Below are positions 7,683 to 16,289 of a stretch of 64,000 nt of DNA, in pieces. The notes beneath the pieces are model-generated. The model was given only the letters and a program-made list of their open reading frames with translations, had not been told where the DNA came from and did no database searches. The DNA lies in NCBI GenBank assembly GCA_963815505.1, contig CAWFGU010000022.1:62001-126000 (forward strand). The letters run 5' to 3'. This DNA is from CAXBBB01 sp963815505. Its GTDB lineage: Bacteria; Bacteroidota; Rhodothermia; Rhodothermales; BA12. Position 1 is the first letter of the stretch, and each line of letters begins with the position of its first letter. The position numbers were made by a program, and so were the translations under genes.

Positions 7683-9302
7683 ATGACGGCCCTGCTGCCC
7701 CACCTCGTCACCGCCGCCGCCGCTGCCTACGCGGTGTGCATGGCCGTACTGCTGGTGTTCGGCATTCACCTGCTCGTGCTCTCGATCAAAGCCGTTCGGA
7801 TGGAGCGGCAGTTGCCCGGCGTCCCGCCCATTCCCTCAGACACGGCGCCCAACTTGCCCCGCGTGACGGTCCAGCTTCCGCTCTACAACGAAGCCTTCGT
7901 CGCCGACCGCCTGATCGACGCTGTTGCCCGGCTCGACTATCCGCGCGAGCGTCTGGACGTGCAGGTGCTGGACGACTCGACCGACGACACGTCGGCCGTC
8001 GTGGCGCGGAGCGTGGCGCGCTGGCAGGCGGCGGGATTGCGGATCTCGCACGTACACCGCGGCAACCGAGAAGGCTACAAAGCCGGAGCGCTGCAGCACG
8101 GACTGGCGCAGAGCGACGCCCCCCTCGTCGCCATCTTCGACGCCGATTTCGTGCCCGACGCCGACTTCCTGACGCGCGCCGTTGCCGGGTTCGATGCGCC
8201 CGATGTGGGGCTGGTGCAGGCGCGGTGGGGACACCTCAATCCTGACTACTCGCTGCTCACGCGCGTGCAGGCGATGGGTCTGGACGCCCACTTCGCCCTG
8301 GAGCAGCGCGTCCGCGACGACGCCGGGCTGATGCTCAACTTCAACGGCACGGCGGGCGTGTGGCGGCGCGCGTGCATCGACGCGGCGGGCGGGTGGAGCC
8401 ACGATACGCTGACCGAAGACCTAGACTTGAGCTACCGCGCCCAACTGGGCGGCTGGCGCCTGCGCTACGTCGACCCGATCGAAGTCCCCGCCGAACTCCC
8501 CGTCGACATGTCGGCGCTGCGGCAGCAGCAGTTTCGCTGGACCAAGGGCGCCGCCGAGACTGCGCGCAAACTCGTCGGCCCGCTGCTCCGCAGTGACGCG
8601 ACTGGGCGCCGCAAGGCATACGGACTGCTCCATCTGACGGCCCACATCGTCTTTCCGTTTGTGCTGGGCGCGCTGCTGCTGCATCCCGTCGTGACGTGGG
8701 CGCGGTGGGCAGGTATGGGGCCAGGGCCGGTCTACTTCGGGCTGATGAGCCTGGGACTGGTCGGGTTCGCTGGGTTCGGACTGGCGCAGGTCATTGCGCA
8801 GCGGCACCTCTACCCCGACTGGCCGCGCCGCTTGCTGTGGCTGCCGCTCTACATGGCGAGCACGTCCGGGATGGCGCTGAGCAATACCCTCGCCCTGATC
8901 GACGCGTGGCGCGGACGCCGGACCGCCTTCGTCCGCACGCCCAAATACCGCATCGGATCAAGCGCAGACGCCTCGTTCGAAGGTGACGGCTTCCCCCTCA
9001 TCGCCGGATCTCCTTCGGGCGACGGCGCACTGGTCGACGTGTCGCTCTCAGGCAGCGGCACATCGGGCGACGGAGCCGTCTCGGTAGCGGCCGATACGCG
9101 CCCGACGTACGTGCGGCGCAGTTCGGGCGCGGTCGTCTGGGCCGAGGCGCTGGTCGCTCTCTACGCGCTGGCCGGACTGGTCGTCGTGGTCGCGGCGGGG
9201 GCGTGGGTGGCCGTGCCGTTCCAGGCCCTCTTCGCCGCCGGATTCGTGACGCTGACGTGGTGGAATCTCAAACGCCCCCCGGTTGCCGCCCCCAGCGGCT
9301 GA
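7683..9302 (+). CDS. Membrane-embedded family 2 glycosyltransferase (cellulose synthase-like)
   Basis: 539 aa. Processive-type GT2 with a TM helix at about residues 8-35, a cytoplasmic GT-A domain, then several C-terminal TM helices. Motifs: VQLPLYNEAFVADRLIDA (nucleotide sugar binding), VLDDSTDDT, IFDADFVPD (the metal-binding DxD), LTEDLDLSYR (catalytic TED) and QQQFRWTKG (Q-x-x-R-W, acceptor site). This set matches CESA/CsbB-like enzymes that make beta-glucan, glucomannan or glycolipid head groups. After about residue 430 there is a Ser/Gly/Asp-rich insert, then one or two more TM segments. The next gene on the same strand is a proline-rich TPR-like protein. The sugar product is not predictable. 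Confidence 0.9.
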   Translation: MTALLPHLVTAAAAAYAVCMAVLLVFGIHLLVLSIKAVRMERQLPGVPPIPSDTAPNLPRVTVQLPLYNEAFVADRLIDAVARLDYPRERLDVQVLDDSTDDTSAVVARSVARWQAAGLRISHVHRGNREGYKAGALQHGLAQSDAPLVAIFDADFVPDADFLTRAVAGFDAPDVGLVQARWGHLNPDYSLLTRVQAMGLDAHFALEQRVRDDAGLMLNFNGTAGVWRRACIDAAGGWSHDTLTEDLDLSYRAQLGGWRLRYVDPIEVPAELPVDMSALRQQQFRWTKGAAETARKLVGPLLRSDATGRRKAYGLLHLTAHIVFPFVLGALLLHPVVTWARWAGMGPGPVYFGLMSLGLVGFAGFGLAQVIAQRHLYPDWPRRLLWLPLYMASTSGMALSNTLALIDAWRGRRTAFVRTPKYRIGSSADASFEGDGFPLIAGSPSGDGALVDVSLSGSGTSGDGAVSVAADTRPTYVRRSSGAVVWAEALVALYALAGLVVVVAAGAWVAVPFQALFAAGFVTLTWWNLKRPPVAAPSG

Positions 9303-9355
9303 ACGCCCACGCCGGGCAATGCGTACCTTTGCCTACTCGTTCACTTGCCTCCGAT

Positions 9356-10579
9356 ATGGCCGCTCCTCAGATCGAACACGCGTTTGCGCTGATGACGCGC
9401 GGCGACGCTGCCCAGGCCGCCAACGTGCTCTCCAGGCTGCTGCGCGACGCCCCCGCTTACGCTCCCGGCCACGTGCTCTATGCTCAGGCGTGCGAGGCGC
9501 TGCACCGCTGGCCCGACGCGCTCTCGGCGTGGCAGACGGTCTCGCTGCTGATGCCCGACCTCGACATGGCCCGCGCGGGCGTGCTGCGGTCGACGCGCGT
9601 CATTGCGACGCTGCGGTCGATGGCGCCGACGCCCGACGCAGAGCCTGATCCCGATCCGCCCACCGCACCTGAGCCGTCCACCGACCCGCTCGTACGCACT
9701 CCGCCTGCCCCACGCCCCACGCCTTCGCCCAGCGGTCCGGCTCCGACTCCTTCGCCTCTCACCTGGGCGCCCGAGCCGCCTTCGCAATCCGAACCGACTG
9801 CGCGAACGCCCGCTGCCCCGCCGTCCGTAGCTGCGCCGATGGCCTCGCTGCGCCCCATACGGTTGGGCGACTATGCAACTCCTCCGCCTTCCGCCGCTCC
9901 GCGCCCCGATCCGGCACCGCCCGCCGCGCCGACCGCCCTTCCCCCTGCACTGCCGGACCACCCGGTAGAACGCTTCGCGGACGACCTGCCGCTGCCTCCG
10001 CCGCCGCCTGGTTTCGATACGGCGCCCAAGCCCGCAGACATACCGTTCGCCTCGCGCCTCGCCGACGCGTTTCGCTCGCAGTCATTCGACGACGACGGCG
10101 CGCCCGAGCCGACGGCGCCCGGTTTGCCCACCGACCTGCCGACTCTTCCGACGCCGCCGAGCGGATGGGGACGGATCTCGGACGACGAAGACGCGAACAT
10201 CATCCCAGACGCATTCGCTCCGCTTGCTGCCGAGCCAAGCGTGCCCGACGATCTCGACCTCGACAACCTGATCGCAGACCTCAACTCGGCTGGCCGGATG
10301 CAGCCGCGCCCTGACCTCGATTCCATTCCGCCGCCGCATCTAGACGACGACATCGACGACATGGTCTCGCCTACGATGGGCCGCATCTTCGCCGCCCAGG
10401 GCAATGCCGACGAGGCCGCGCGCGTGTTCGAGCGTCTAGCCGAGCAGCAACCCGACCGCGCCGACGAAATCCGGGGCGACGCCGCCCGCCTGTTCGACCG
10501 CCAAGCGACCGAGCAGCCCGACGCCGCCGACGCGTTCCGCGCTCAAGCCGCCCGACTGCGCGCGCTGGGCTATGAGTGA
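9356..10579 (+). CDS. TPR-like protein with long proline-rich linker
   Basis: 407 aa from ATG 9356 (MAAPQIEHAFALMTRGDAAQ). Residues ~1-90 form TPR-like helices (GDAAQAANVLSRLLRDAPAY ... ALHRWPDALSAWQTVSLLMP). Residues ~95-290 are low-complexity Pro/Ala/Ser/Thr with acidic patches and are likely disordered. The last ~60 residues form another helical repeat unit (MGRIFAAQGNADEAARVFER, then DRADEIRGDAARLFDRQA). There is no signal peptide, so it is probably a cytoplasmic scaffold or adaptor. It overlaps the anmK start by 8 bp, so the two are likely cotranscribed, and it follows the membrane glycosyltransferase; a cell-envelope role is inference from context only. Confidence 0.75.
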   Translation: MAAPQIEHAFALMTRGDAAQAANVLSRLLRDAPAYAPGHVLYAQACEALHRWPDALSAWQTVSLLMPDLDMARAGVLRSTRVIATLRSMAPTPDAEPDPDPPTAPEPSTDPLVRTPPAPRPTPSPSGPAPTPSPLTWAPEPPSQSEPTARTPAAPPSVAAPMASLRPIRLGDYATPPPSAAPRPDPAPPAAPTALPPALPDHPVERFADDLPLPPPPPGFDTAPKPADIPFASRLADAFRSQSFDDDGAPEPTAPGLPTDLPTLPTPPSGWGRISDDEDANIIPDAFAPLAAEPSVPDDLDLDNLIADLNSAGRMQPRPDLDSIPPPHLDDDIDDMVSPTMGRIFAAQGNADEAARVFERLAEQQPDRADEIRGDAARLFDRQATEQPDAADAFRAQAARLRALGYE

Positions 10580-11798
10580 TGCGCACACCCAACACCCATT
10601 CGTCCGGCTGTTGCACAAGGATCCGCGGGTCGTCGTCGGGCTGATGAGCGGCACGTCGCTGGACGGCGTTGACGCGGCGTGTGTGCGGGTGACGGGCAGC
10701 GGACGCGAAGCGCAGACCGAGCTGCTGGGGAGCGCCAGCGTCGACATGACGGGCGAGTTGAAAGCAGCCCTGCTCGCCTGCGCCCAGGCCGACACGTCGG
10801 ACGTGCGCATGGTGACGCTGCTGCACGCGCACCTGCCGCACGTCTACGCCGATGCCGTCGCCCAGTCGCTGACGCGCGCGGGGCTGACGAGCGATGACCT
10901 CGATCTGGTCGGAATGCACGGCCAGACGGTCTTCCACGTCCCCGAGCCTGAGGCTATCGGCGGCGCCCATGCGCGCGGCACGCTCCAGATCGGCAGCGGC
11001 CCGACGCTGGCCCGGCTGGTCGGCGCTCCCGTCGTGTCGGACTTCCGCTCGGCCGACATGGCGATGGGCGGACAGGGCGCGCCGCTCGTGCCCTATTTCG
11101 ACTGGGTCCGCTTTTCGGATGAGAACGAGACGCGCGGCCTGCTCAACTTAGGCGGCATCGCCAACCTCACGACTCTTCCCGCCGGATGCGACGCGGCAGA
11201 CGTGTACGCCTTCGACACGGGACCGGCCAACATCGTCGTCGACCGCTTGATGCAGCGCCTGTTCGGCCAGTCCTACGACCGAGGCGGTACCGTCGCCTTG
11301 TCGGCCGATGTGGACGCTGACCTGCTCGCCCGCCTGCTACGCCTCGACTACCTGCATCGCCCACCGCCCAAGTCGACTGGCCGCGAGTTGTTCGACGACC
11401 GCTACGTTGCTCGCCTGCTCGAAGAGGCTGGGCTATCGGACGGCGACGGCGAGGGGGCAAAGTCCGAGTCGGCGCGGGCGCTGATCGCCACGCTAACGGC
11501 GTTTACGGCGCACAGCATCCACGACGCCTACAACCGCTTCATCCACGACCGCTATCCGCTTGATGTGCTGATCGCTTCGGGCGGAGGACGTCACAACCGC
11601 GCGCTGATGGGCCACCTCGAGCGGCTGTTCGCCCCGACCAGCGTCCGCACGACCGACGACTACGGCGTGGACGGCGACATGAAGGAGGCCATCTGCTTCG
11701 CCCTACTCGCCAGCGAGTGCGTCAACGCCGCGCCCACGTCGATGCCCGGCGCGACCGGCGCCACGCAGCCCACGATTCAGGGCAGTGTCAGCTACTGA
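10572..11798 (+). CDS. anmK: Anhydro-N-acetylmuramic acid kinase
   Basis: Phosphorylates and hydrolyses 1,6-anhydroMurNAc from peptidoglycan turnover to MurNAc-6-phosphate, feeding cell-wall recycling. 408 aa, slightly longer than the ~370 aa family norm because of the N-terminus and a C-terminal tail. Motifs: VVGLMSGTSLDGVDAACVRV (phosphate-binding loop), GMHGQTVFH, SDFRSADMAMGGQGAPLVPY with catalytic Asp, LLNLGGIANLT, AFDTGPANIVVD, and IASGGGRHNRALM. It overlaps the proline-rich TPR gene by 8 bp. No murQ or nagZ is seen in the window. Confidence 0.96.
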   Translation: MSDAHTQHPFVRLLHKDPRVVVGLMSGTSLDGVDAACVRVTGSGREAQTELLGSASVDMTGELKAALLACAQADTSDVRMVTLLHAHLPHVYADAVAQSLTRAGLTSDDLDLVGMHGQTVFHVPEPEAIGGAHARGTLQIGSGPTLARLVGAPVVSDFRSADMAMGGQGAPLVPYFDWVRFSDENETRGLLNLGGIANLTTLPAGCDAADVYAFDTGPANIVVDRLMQRLFGQSYDRGGTVALSADVDADLLARLLRLDYLHRPPPKSTGRELFDDRYVARLLEEAGLSDGDGEGAKSESARALIATLTAFTAHSIHDAYNRFIHDRYPLDVLIASGGGRHNRALMGHLERLFAPTSVRTTDDYGVDGDMKEAICFALLASECVNAAPTSMPGATGATQPTIQGSVSY

Positions 11799-11837
11799 GA
11801 GATGCCGAGGGTCGTCTTAAACGGATGGAGGAGGGGC

Positions 11838-12026
11838 ATGAATAAGGTGGCCGTGACCCAGACGCTGCGCCGTTGGCTCGGAATTGGTCTAGCGGACGCG
11901 AAGGCGGTGACGGATTGCGTCTTGGAGGGAAGACAGGTAGAGATCGAAGCAGAATCCGTCCATCAAGCCGATCGCATCTGCGTCAAACTCAACGGATTGG
12001 GGGTCCATTGCCACAGGGAAGGGTGA
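11838..12026 (+). CDS. Stand-alone ribosomal protein L7/L12 C-terminal-like domain protein
   Basis: 62 aa. ATG 11838 is preceded by a strong GGAGGAGG ribosome-binding site at 11826-11833, which decides the start over the ATG at 11802. The sequence MNKVAVTQTLRRWLGIGLAD then AKAVTDCVLEG...A..I...LNGLGV mirrors the L7/L12 C-terminal domain pattern (KVAVIKAVR..TGLGLKEAK.LV..........A......LE..GA.V), the surface that recruits translational GTPases. The dimerising N-terminal domain and hinge are absent. It lies 39 bp after anmK and 95 bp before thiL. Such short L7/L12-like proteins are found in many genomes and their role is not established. Confidence 0.7.
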   Translation: MNKVAVTQTLRRWLGIGLADAKAVTDCVLEGRQVEIEAESVHQADRICVKLNGLGVHCHREG

Positions 12027-12121
12027 GCACGTCTCGAAGAATCCGCAGGTGATCCGCCGAGGCGAAGCATCCTCCGCCTCGGCGCGTTCGCCCCGCCGCA
12101 CCCATTCCAAACCGTTTCCCT

Positions 12122-13156
12122 ATGCAGCTATCCGAAATCGGCGAGTTCGGCCTGATCGACCGCCTGCGCGACCTGCTCGGCCCCATCGACGCGCCCGACC
12201 TGATCCAGAGCATCGACGACGACGCCGCCGTCTACCGCGTGGCCGACGGTCGTGTCCACGTCGTCACGACCGACGCGCTGATCGAGGGCGTCCACTTCGA
12301 CCGCAGCTTCACGCCGATGGAGCGGCTGGGCTTCAAGGCGATGTCCGTCAACGTGAGCGACGTAGCGGCGATGAACGCGCGTCCGCTGTGGGCGACGGTT
12401 GCGCTGGGGCTGCCCTCCCACCTGCCGGTCGAGGACATCGAAGCACTCTACCGTGGCCTCAAGCGCGCCTGCGGACACTATGGCGTCCACATCATTGGCG
12501 GAGACACAACGGCGGCGCACGCTCTGACGCTGTCGATTACCGTCATCGGCGAGGCAGCCGAAGGTGAGATCGCTTACCGCTACGGCGCGCAAAAGGACGA
12601 TATCGTCTGTGTGACCGGAGACGTCGGCGCAGCGTTCGCCGGACTCAAGCTGTTGCTTCAGAGCAAGGACGCACTGAGTCGCAATCCGTCATTCGTACCC
12701 GACTTCGAGAACTTCCAATACGTGCTCGCCCGCCAACTCGCCCCGACGGCCCGCACCGAAGTCGTCGAAGCGTGGAAGGCCGCGCGCGTGCGTCCATCGG
12801 CCTGCATGGACGCATCCGACGGACTCGCGGCCAGTGTACGAGGCATCATGCAGGCCAGCGTGTGCGGTGCAACGATCTACGAAGCTGCCTTACCCATCGA
12901 CCCCGAGACGCGCCGAGTCGCCGACCGCTTCGCTCAGGACGTAGACGTGTACGCTCTATTCGGGGGAGAAGACTACGAACTGGTGTTCACGATGTCCGAA
13001 GCCGATTTGCAGCGGCTACCCAAGCAAGGGTTGTTCACACCCATCGGGCGCGTCGGGTCGCTGGAGGACGGGGTACACATTCAGACCGCTGAGGGAGAAT
13101 TGGTACCACTCGAGGCTGAGACGTTCGACCATTTTCGATCGCCGGATCCCGAATAA
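12122..13156 (+). CDS. thiL: Thiamine-monophosphate kinase
   Basis: ATP-dependent phosphorylation of thiamine monophosphate to thiamine pyrophosphate, the final step of vitamin B1 synthesis. 344 aa, normal length. Motifs of the ThiL/PurM fold: N-terminal GEFGLIDRLRDLL, SIDDDAAVYR, VTTDALIEGVHFDRSFTP, LGFKAMSVNVSDVAAMNARP (Mg/ATP aspartates), HIIGGDTTAAH, DIVCVTGDVGAAFAGL, CMDASDGLAASV, and the C-terminal LFGGEDYELVFT. No thi box riboswitch or other thiamine genes are seen nearby. It is the last gene of the anmK run on the plus strand. Confidence 0.97.
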   Translation: MQLSEIGEFGLIDRLRDLLGPIDAPDLIQSIDDDAAVYRVADGRVHVVTTDALIEGVHFDRSFTPMERLGFKAMSVNVSDVAAMNARPLWATVALGLPSHLPVEDIEALYRGLKRACGHYGVHIIGGDTTAAHALTLSITVIGEAAEGEIAYRYGAQKDDIVCVTGDVGAAFAGLKLLLQSKDALSRNPSFVPDFENFQYVLARQLAPTARTEVVEAWKAARVRPSACMDASDGLAASVRGIMQASVCGATIYEAALPIDPETRRVADRFAQDVDVYALFGGEDYELVFTMSEADLQRLPKQGLFTPIGRVGSLEDGVHIQTAEGELVPLEAETFDHFRSPDPE

Positions 13157-13174
13157 ACTTCGTGTTTTAGACAG

Positions 13175-13206
13175 TTGACGGACCTGTTGGACCACATATA
13201 ATGGTC
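13175..13206 (+). promoter_or_regulatory. Sigma70-type promoter overlapped by a palindrome upstream of the FadR-type regulator
   Basis: TTGACG (13175-13180), a 16-bp spacer and a perfect TATAAT (13197-13202). The inverted repeat GACCA (13190-13194)...TGGTC (13202-13206), with a 7-bp spacer, straddles the -10 box. A direct repeat CGGACCT occurs at 13179-13185 and 13206-13212. GntR/FadR proteins usually bind short palindromes and often repress their own gene, so this is a candidate autoregulatory operator. The start codon lies at 13339, giving a ~125-nt leader. Confidence 0.5.
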
Positions 13207-13338
13207 GGACCTATATGCGCCTAGTTCGTTGAGAACTTAGGACATAGGCCGAGACATATCAATGGCATAGGGCGTATATTCCACTCTCTCCCCCCGAGTT
13301 GATTCGTCTTTTCCAGAGGCAGCAGTACCCTCTTCCTT

Positions 13339-13959
13339 ATGCCCCCAACCTTTTCGTCTGGCTCTCGCTTGTATCAAGAGGTCGTGGACTACGTGCAGCA
13401 GCAGATCTTCTCGGGAGAACTGCGCCCCGGTGACCGCTTGCCTCCTGAGCGGCAGCTCGTCCAGCAATTCGGCATCAGCCGGACGGCGGTTCGCGAGGCG
13501 CTCCGTTCGCTAGCGGCTAAGGGATTGGTAGACAGCCAGGTGGGCAGAGGCACGTTCGTTCGGCGTCCCACACCGGACCAGTTGGCCCTCCAGTTCCAGA
13601 TGGTGCTGGGTGAGCGGCTCCGACCCGACGAACTCGAATCGACGTTCCATTATGCTCTGACGGCACTCATCGAGATGATCGTCGTTCGCCGGTCGGGCAT
13701 GGGCGAGCAGTTAGACCCGCACTTCGAAGCAGCGCTCGCCGAAGCCGAACAGCAAGACCACATCCATTCGCCAGCCTTTTCGGACGCGCTCGCCAAGGCG
13801 GCCCCCAATGCGACGCTGGGCATGATGGTCGCCGTCGTGTGCCGGTTGATGCAGACCGAACAGGTCACGCCGAGTATATCGTCCATCCGTCCGAGCCAAC
13901 TGGTCGGACTGCTGCGCGACGGGGACCTCGCCGGAACGCGGGCGCTCTTTCGCGACTAA
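13339..13959 (+). CDS. GntR/FadR-subfamily transcriptional regulator
   Basis: 206 aa. The N-terminal winged helix-turn-helix is clear: LYQEVVDYVQQQIFSGELRP, GDRLPPERQLVQQFGISRTA then VREALRSLAAKGLVDSQVGRGTFV. The C-terminal effector domain is all-alpha but shorter than the usual FCD domain (~110 versus ~150 residues), and the FCD metal ligands (D..H pairs) are not obvious; GDLAGTRAL near the end matches the last helix of FadR proteins. The ligand is unknown. It has its own promoter and possible operator; it is convergent with the VOC gene, the stops overlapping by 2 bp. No obvious metabolic target lies adjacent, so autoregulation plus a distant regulon is likely. Confidence 0.88.
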   Translation: MPPTFSSGSRLYQEVVDYVQQQIFSGELRPGDRLPPERQLVQQFGISRTAVREALRSLAAKGLVDSQVGRGTFVRRPTPDQLALQFQMVLGERLRPDELESTFHYALTALIEMIVVRRSGMGEQLDPHFEAALAEAEQQDHIHSPAFSDALAKAAPNATLGMMVAVVCRLMQTEQVTPSISSIRPSQLVGLLRDGDLAGTRALFRD

Positions 13960-14267
13960 GCAGCACGGCGGAGCCTCCGGGCCTGCGGTCTCGACGTTAC
14001 CTCGACGCGCACGCCATCGGGGTCGATCAGCGATTGCCGAGTTTCGCCTTCGAGCGAGAGCGTGATCGGCGCTCCGGGATGCAACTCGATGACGTGAGCA
14101 GGCCACGAGGCGCGCGCGTGCAGCATCAGGTCTACGTCCCCGCGGCGTAGCAGCATCCACTCGGGTTGCCGGTCGGATGAGGAAACCGGAGAGCCTGCAG
14201 CAGCGGTTTGAAAACCCAACCGGTCGGCATAGAAACGGGCGGAGCGGAGCGTGTCGGCGACGATCAT
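13956..14267 (-). CDS. VOC (glyoxalase/bleomycin resistance) superfamily protein
   Basis: 103 aa from ATG 14267 (MIVADTLRSARFYADRLGFQ); an in-frame TTG at 14294 would add nine residues. A single VOC half-module pair is visible: the first ATLRSARFYADRLGFQT beta-alpha unit, then WMLLRRGDVDLMLH, and the final DPDGVRVEVTS segment typical of these metal-dependent lyases and dioxygenases. It is somewhat short for the family (~120 aa). It ends convergently against the FadR-type regulator with overlapping stops. The substrate is unknown; antibiotic-binding or glyoxalase-like roles cannot be told apart. Confidence 0.7.
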   Translation of the reverse strand: MIVADTLRSARFYADRLGFQTAAAGSPVSSSDRQPEWMLLRRGDVDLMLHARASWPAHVIELHPGAPITLSLEGETRQSLIDPDGVRVEVTSRPQARRLRRAA

Positions 14268-14347
14268 GCGGTCGATCTGGCGAATGAGATGCAAGATCGG
14301 AGAGGAGTGTGACAGCGATGTGTCGCACGATTTCGACTGCCGCGCGG

Positions 14348-15226
14348 TTATCGTTCGAAGACGGGCAGAGCAATCGTCGCCATGACGTAGGTGCCCTCGA
14401 ATGGACGGTCTCCGACTTCCATCCGGGCGTTCATGTTGCTGATGAGCGTCGCGACGAAGCCTCGGCTCGACCGAATGCGGCTCGACGGGACAGGCGTCAG
14501 GTGCCAATAGAGGCCCAATCGCCAGCCGATGCCGTCGTCTTCGAGGTTCGCGAGGAGGTCGTTCTCGAGGTCTCCCCTGAGAAGCAGCGCGTCGGCATAA
14601 ACCCCGATCAGGCGCGTCGAAGGAAATGGGTAGACGCCTTCTCCATCGTTGTCGTCCAGGCGGAGTTGCAGGTAGTGCCCTTGGTCGCCGCCGATGCCTG
14701 CGTATAGGCCCGAGTTGGTGAGCGCGGACTCGGCGCTGGCCACCGTGATGCCGTCCGTCGAGTAGGCCGAGCGGCGGTTGTAGAGGCCTCCGCGTACGAA
14801 GTAGTTGCGCCGCTCCACGCCCGGCACTTCGATGGTCCTCGTGCGCACGGTCCGGGTGTTGATGAACGTCGATTCGCTGTATTCGAGCAGGACCGTGAGA
14901 TCCCTGGTGCGGTCCTGCCGCAGCAGCGTGAAGCGCCCGCCGCCCTCGAACTGGTAGGAAGCTCCCTGATCGGCGAAGGTGACGTAGGCGACGCGCCCGG
15001 CTCCCTCGACGGCGATCCTGCCAAACTCCCACATTCCCGACACGCCCGCCCCTATCTGCGCGCCGTCGATGTTGTCCATCCCGGCGTCGACGTACATCGG
15101 CTCGACCCCGATCCACTGCCGCGTCATCAAGCCGGGATCGTCTTGATCGACGACGTACCGCACCTGCTGAGCGGCGGCCGGGAGCACGAAAAAGAGGACG
15201 GACAGCAGGGCGAGGGCGTGGCGCAT
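14348..15226 (-). CDS. Secreted/outer-membrane hypothetical protein
   Basis: 292 aa from ATG 15226. MRHALALLSVLFFVLPAAAQ is a Sec signal peptide with a type I cleavage site (AAA-Q). The mature protein alternates hydrophobic and polar residues in many short strands (for example VAYVTFADQGASYQFEGGGR and LYAGIGGDQGHYLQLRLDDN) and ends in aromatic/hydrophobic VMATIALPVFER, as expected for an outer-membrane beta-barrel. An RTVRTRTIEV stretch lies midway. No family is recognised. It sits downstream of pnuC-nadR on the same strand with a 91-bp gap. Confidence 0.6.
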   Translation of the reverse strand: MRHALALLSVLFFVLPAAAQQVRYVVDQDDPGLMTRQWIGVEPMYVDAGMDNIDGAQIGAGVSGMWEFGRIAVEGAGRVAYVTFADQGASYQFEGGGRFTLLRQDRTRDLTVLLEYSESTFINTRTVRTRTIEVPGVERRNYFVRGGLYNRRSAYSTDGITVASAESALTNSGLYAGIGGDQGHYLQLRLDDNDGEGVYPFPSTRLIGVYADALLLRGDLENDLLANLEDDGIGWRLGLYWHLTPVPSSRIRSSRGFVATLISNMNARMEVGDRPFEGTYVMATIALPVFER

Positions 15227-15317
15227 GGCGGTAGGAGAGAGCTGATGCTCGTATCTAACCCTGCCGCAAGCGCGCACGCGTCGCCGGATCCGGGGATATT
15301 CGCCTGCCTCGCCCGTC

Positions 15318-16289
15318 TCAGCCGTGGGCACGCCCGGCCAGCCGCGCCTCTACCTGCATGACGCGCGCCTCGACGCTTCCGGTGACGACGGTGTACGCGA
15401 TGCCTCGGATCGCCAAGTCGTTGCGGATAGCGCCATCCATGTACTGCTGCACTTGGGGATGAACGCGCGTGCCGTCCTGGTCGAACGCGAAGTCGGGCGC
15501 GCAGACGAAGACGTGGTCGTAGCGCTGCTTGCACGCGTCGGCGAGGTGTCGGACGCGTGGCGGGCAGTCGCCGTGGAAGAAGAAGGCGTATTGCTGCGTC
15601 GTGATCGCATTGGTGTCGACGAAGGCAAAGCGGTGAGCGCGAAGCAAAGCAGTTTCTTCGAGCGCCAGATGACCCTCGGCAATGTCGACGTATTCGGGCA
15701 GCGATAGAGTACCGCCCCTCTCTTCCCAGAGCGTCCGCCCATACTCCTCGACGTAGACCGTCCCAAAGTGCTTGGCGAGTGCTTTACCCAGCGTGCTCTT
15801 TCCCGACGATTCGGCTCCCATCAGCACCACCTTTTCGACGAAGTGCGCATACACGCGCGGGTCGATCATCGCGCGCCACCGATGTACGTCGCCGCGCACC
15901 AGCGTGCCCGAGACGTGGTCATCCGAGCGGTCGAGTGCGACGTGTTCGGCTGCGAGGCTCTGGGCGAAGGCGGCGCCATATGCCTCAGCAGTGAACACGG
16001 CGTCGACTCGAAGTGGAAGATGGGCGCGAACAAAGGCGTGATGTGCCTCGGCGGGAGCATCATTGGGCGGCGCTTGATCCGCCTCAAACCCCATCACGAG
16101 AGCATCAGGGTAAAGCGCGCGCACCCAATCGGCCCGAACACTGACCGGCATACCGGCAATCTCGGGATTCGACCACGTCATCACGACGACGCGCTCGCAT
16201 GCCTCCATCGCCGCATCGATCAGCCGCTGATGACCGCGATGCAGCGGCGCGAACTTGCCGACGACGAGTCCGGTCGCGAAGCGTTTCAC
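15318..16289 (-). CDS. nadR: Bifunctional NadR-like NMN adenylyltransferase / nicotinamide riboside kinase
   Basis: 323 aa from GTG 16289, which overlaps the pnuC stop as GTGA. The N-terminal nucleotidyltransferase domain carries GLVVGKFAPLHRGHQRLID (HxGH-type motif), and SGTLVRGD near residue 130 is the ISGT..R motif. The C-terminal kinase domain has Walker A MGAESSGKSTLGKALA, EYGRTLWEERGG, and VDTNAITTQQYA. Unlike E. coli NadR there is no N-terminal DNA-binding domain, so it is an enzyme, not a repressor. It phosphorylates imported nicotinamide riboside to NMN and adenylates NMN to NAD. The pairing with pnuC defines a riboside salvage operon. Confidence 0.93.
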   Translation of the reverse strand: MKRFATGLVVGKFAPLHRGHQRLIDAAMEACERVVVMTWSNPEIAGMPVSVRADWVRALYPDALVMGFEADQAPPNDAPAEAHHAFVRAHLPLRVDAVFTAEAYGAAFAQSLAAEHVALDRSDDHVSGTLVRGDVHRWRAMIDPRVYAHFVEKVVLMGAESSGKSTLGKALAKHFGTVYVEEYGRTLWEERGGTLSLPEYVDIAEGHLALEETALLRAHRFAFVDTNAITTQQYAFFFHGDCPPRVRHLADACKQRYDHVFVCAPDFAFDQDGTRVHPQVQQYMDGAIRNDLAIRGIAYTVVTGSVEARVMQVEARLAGRAHG

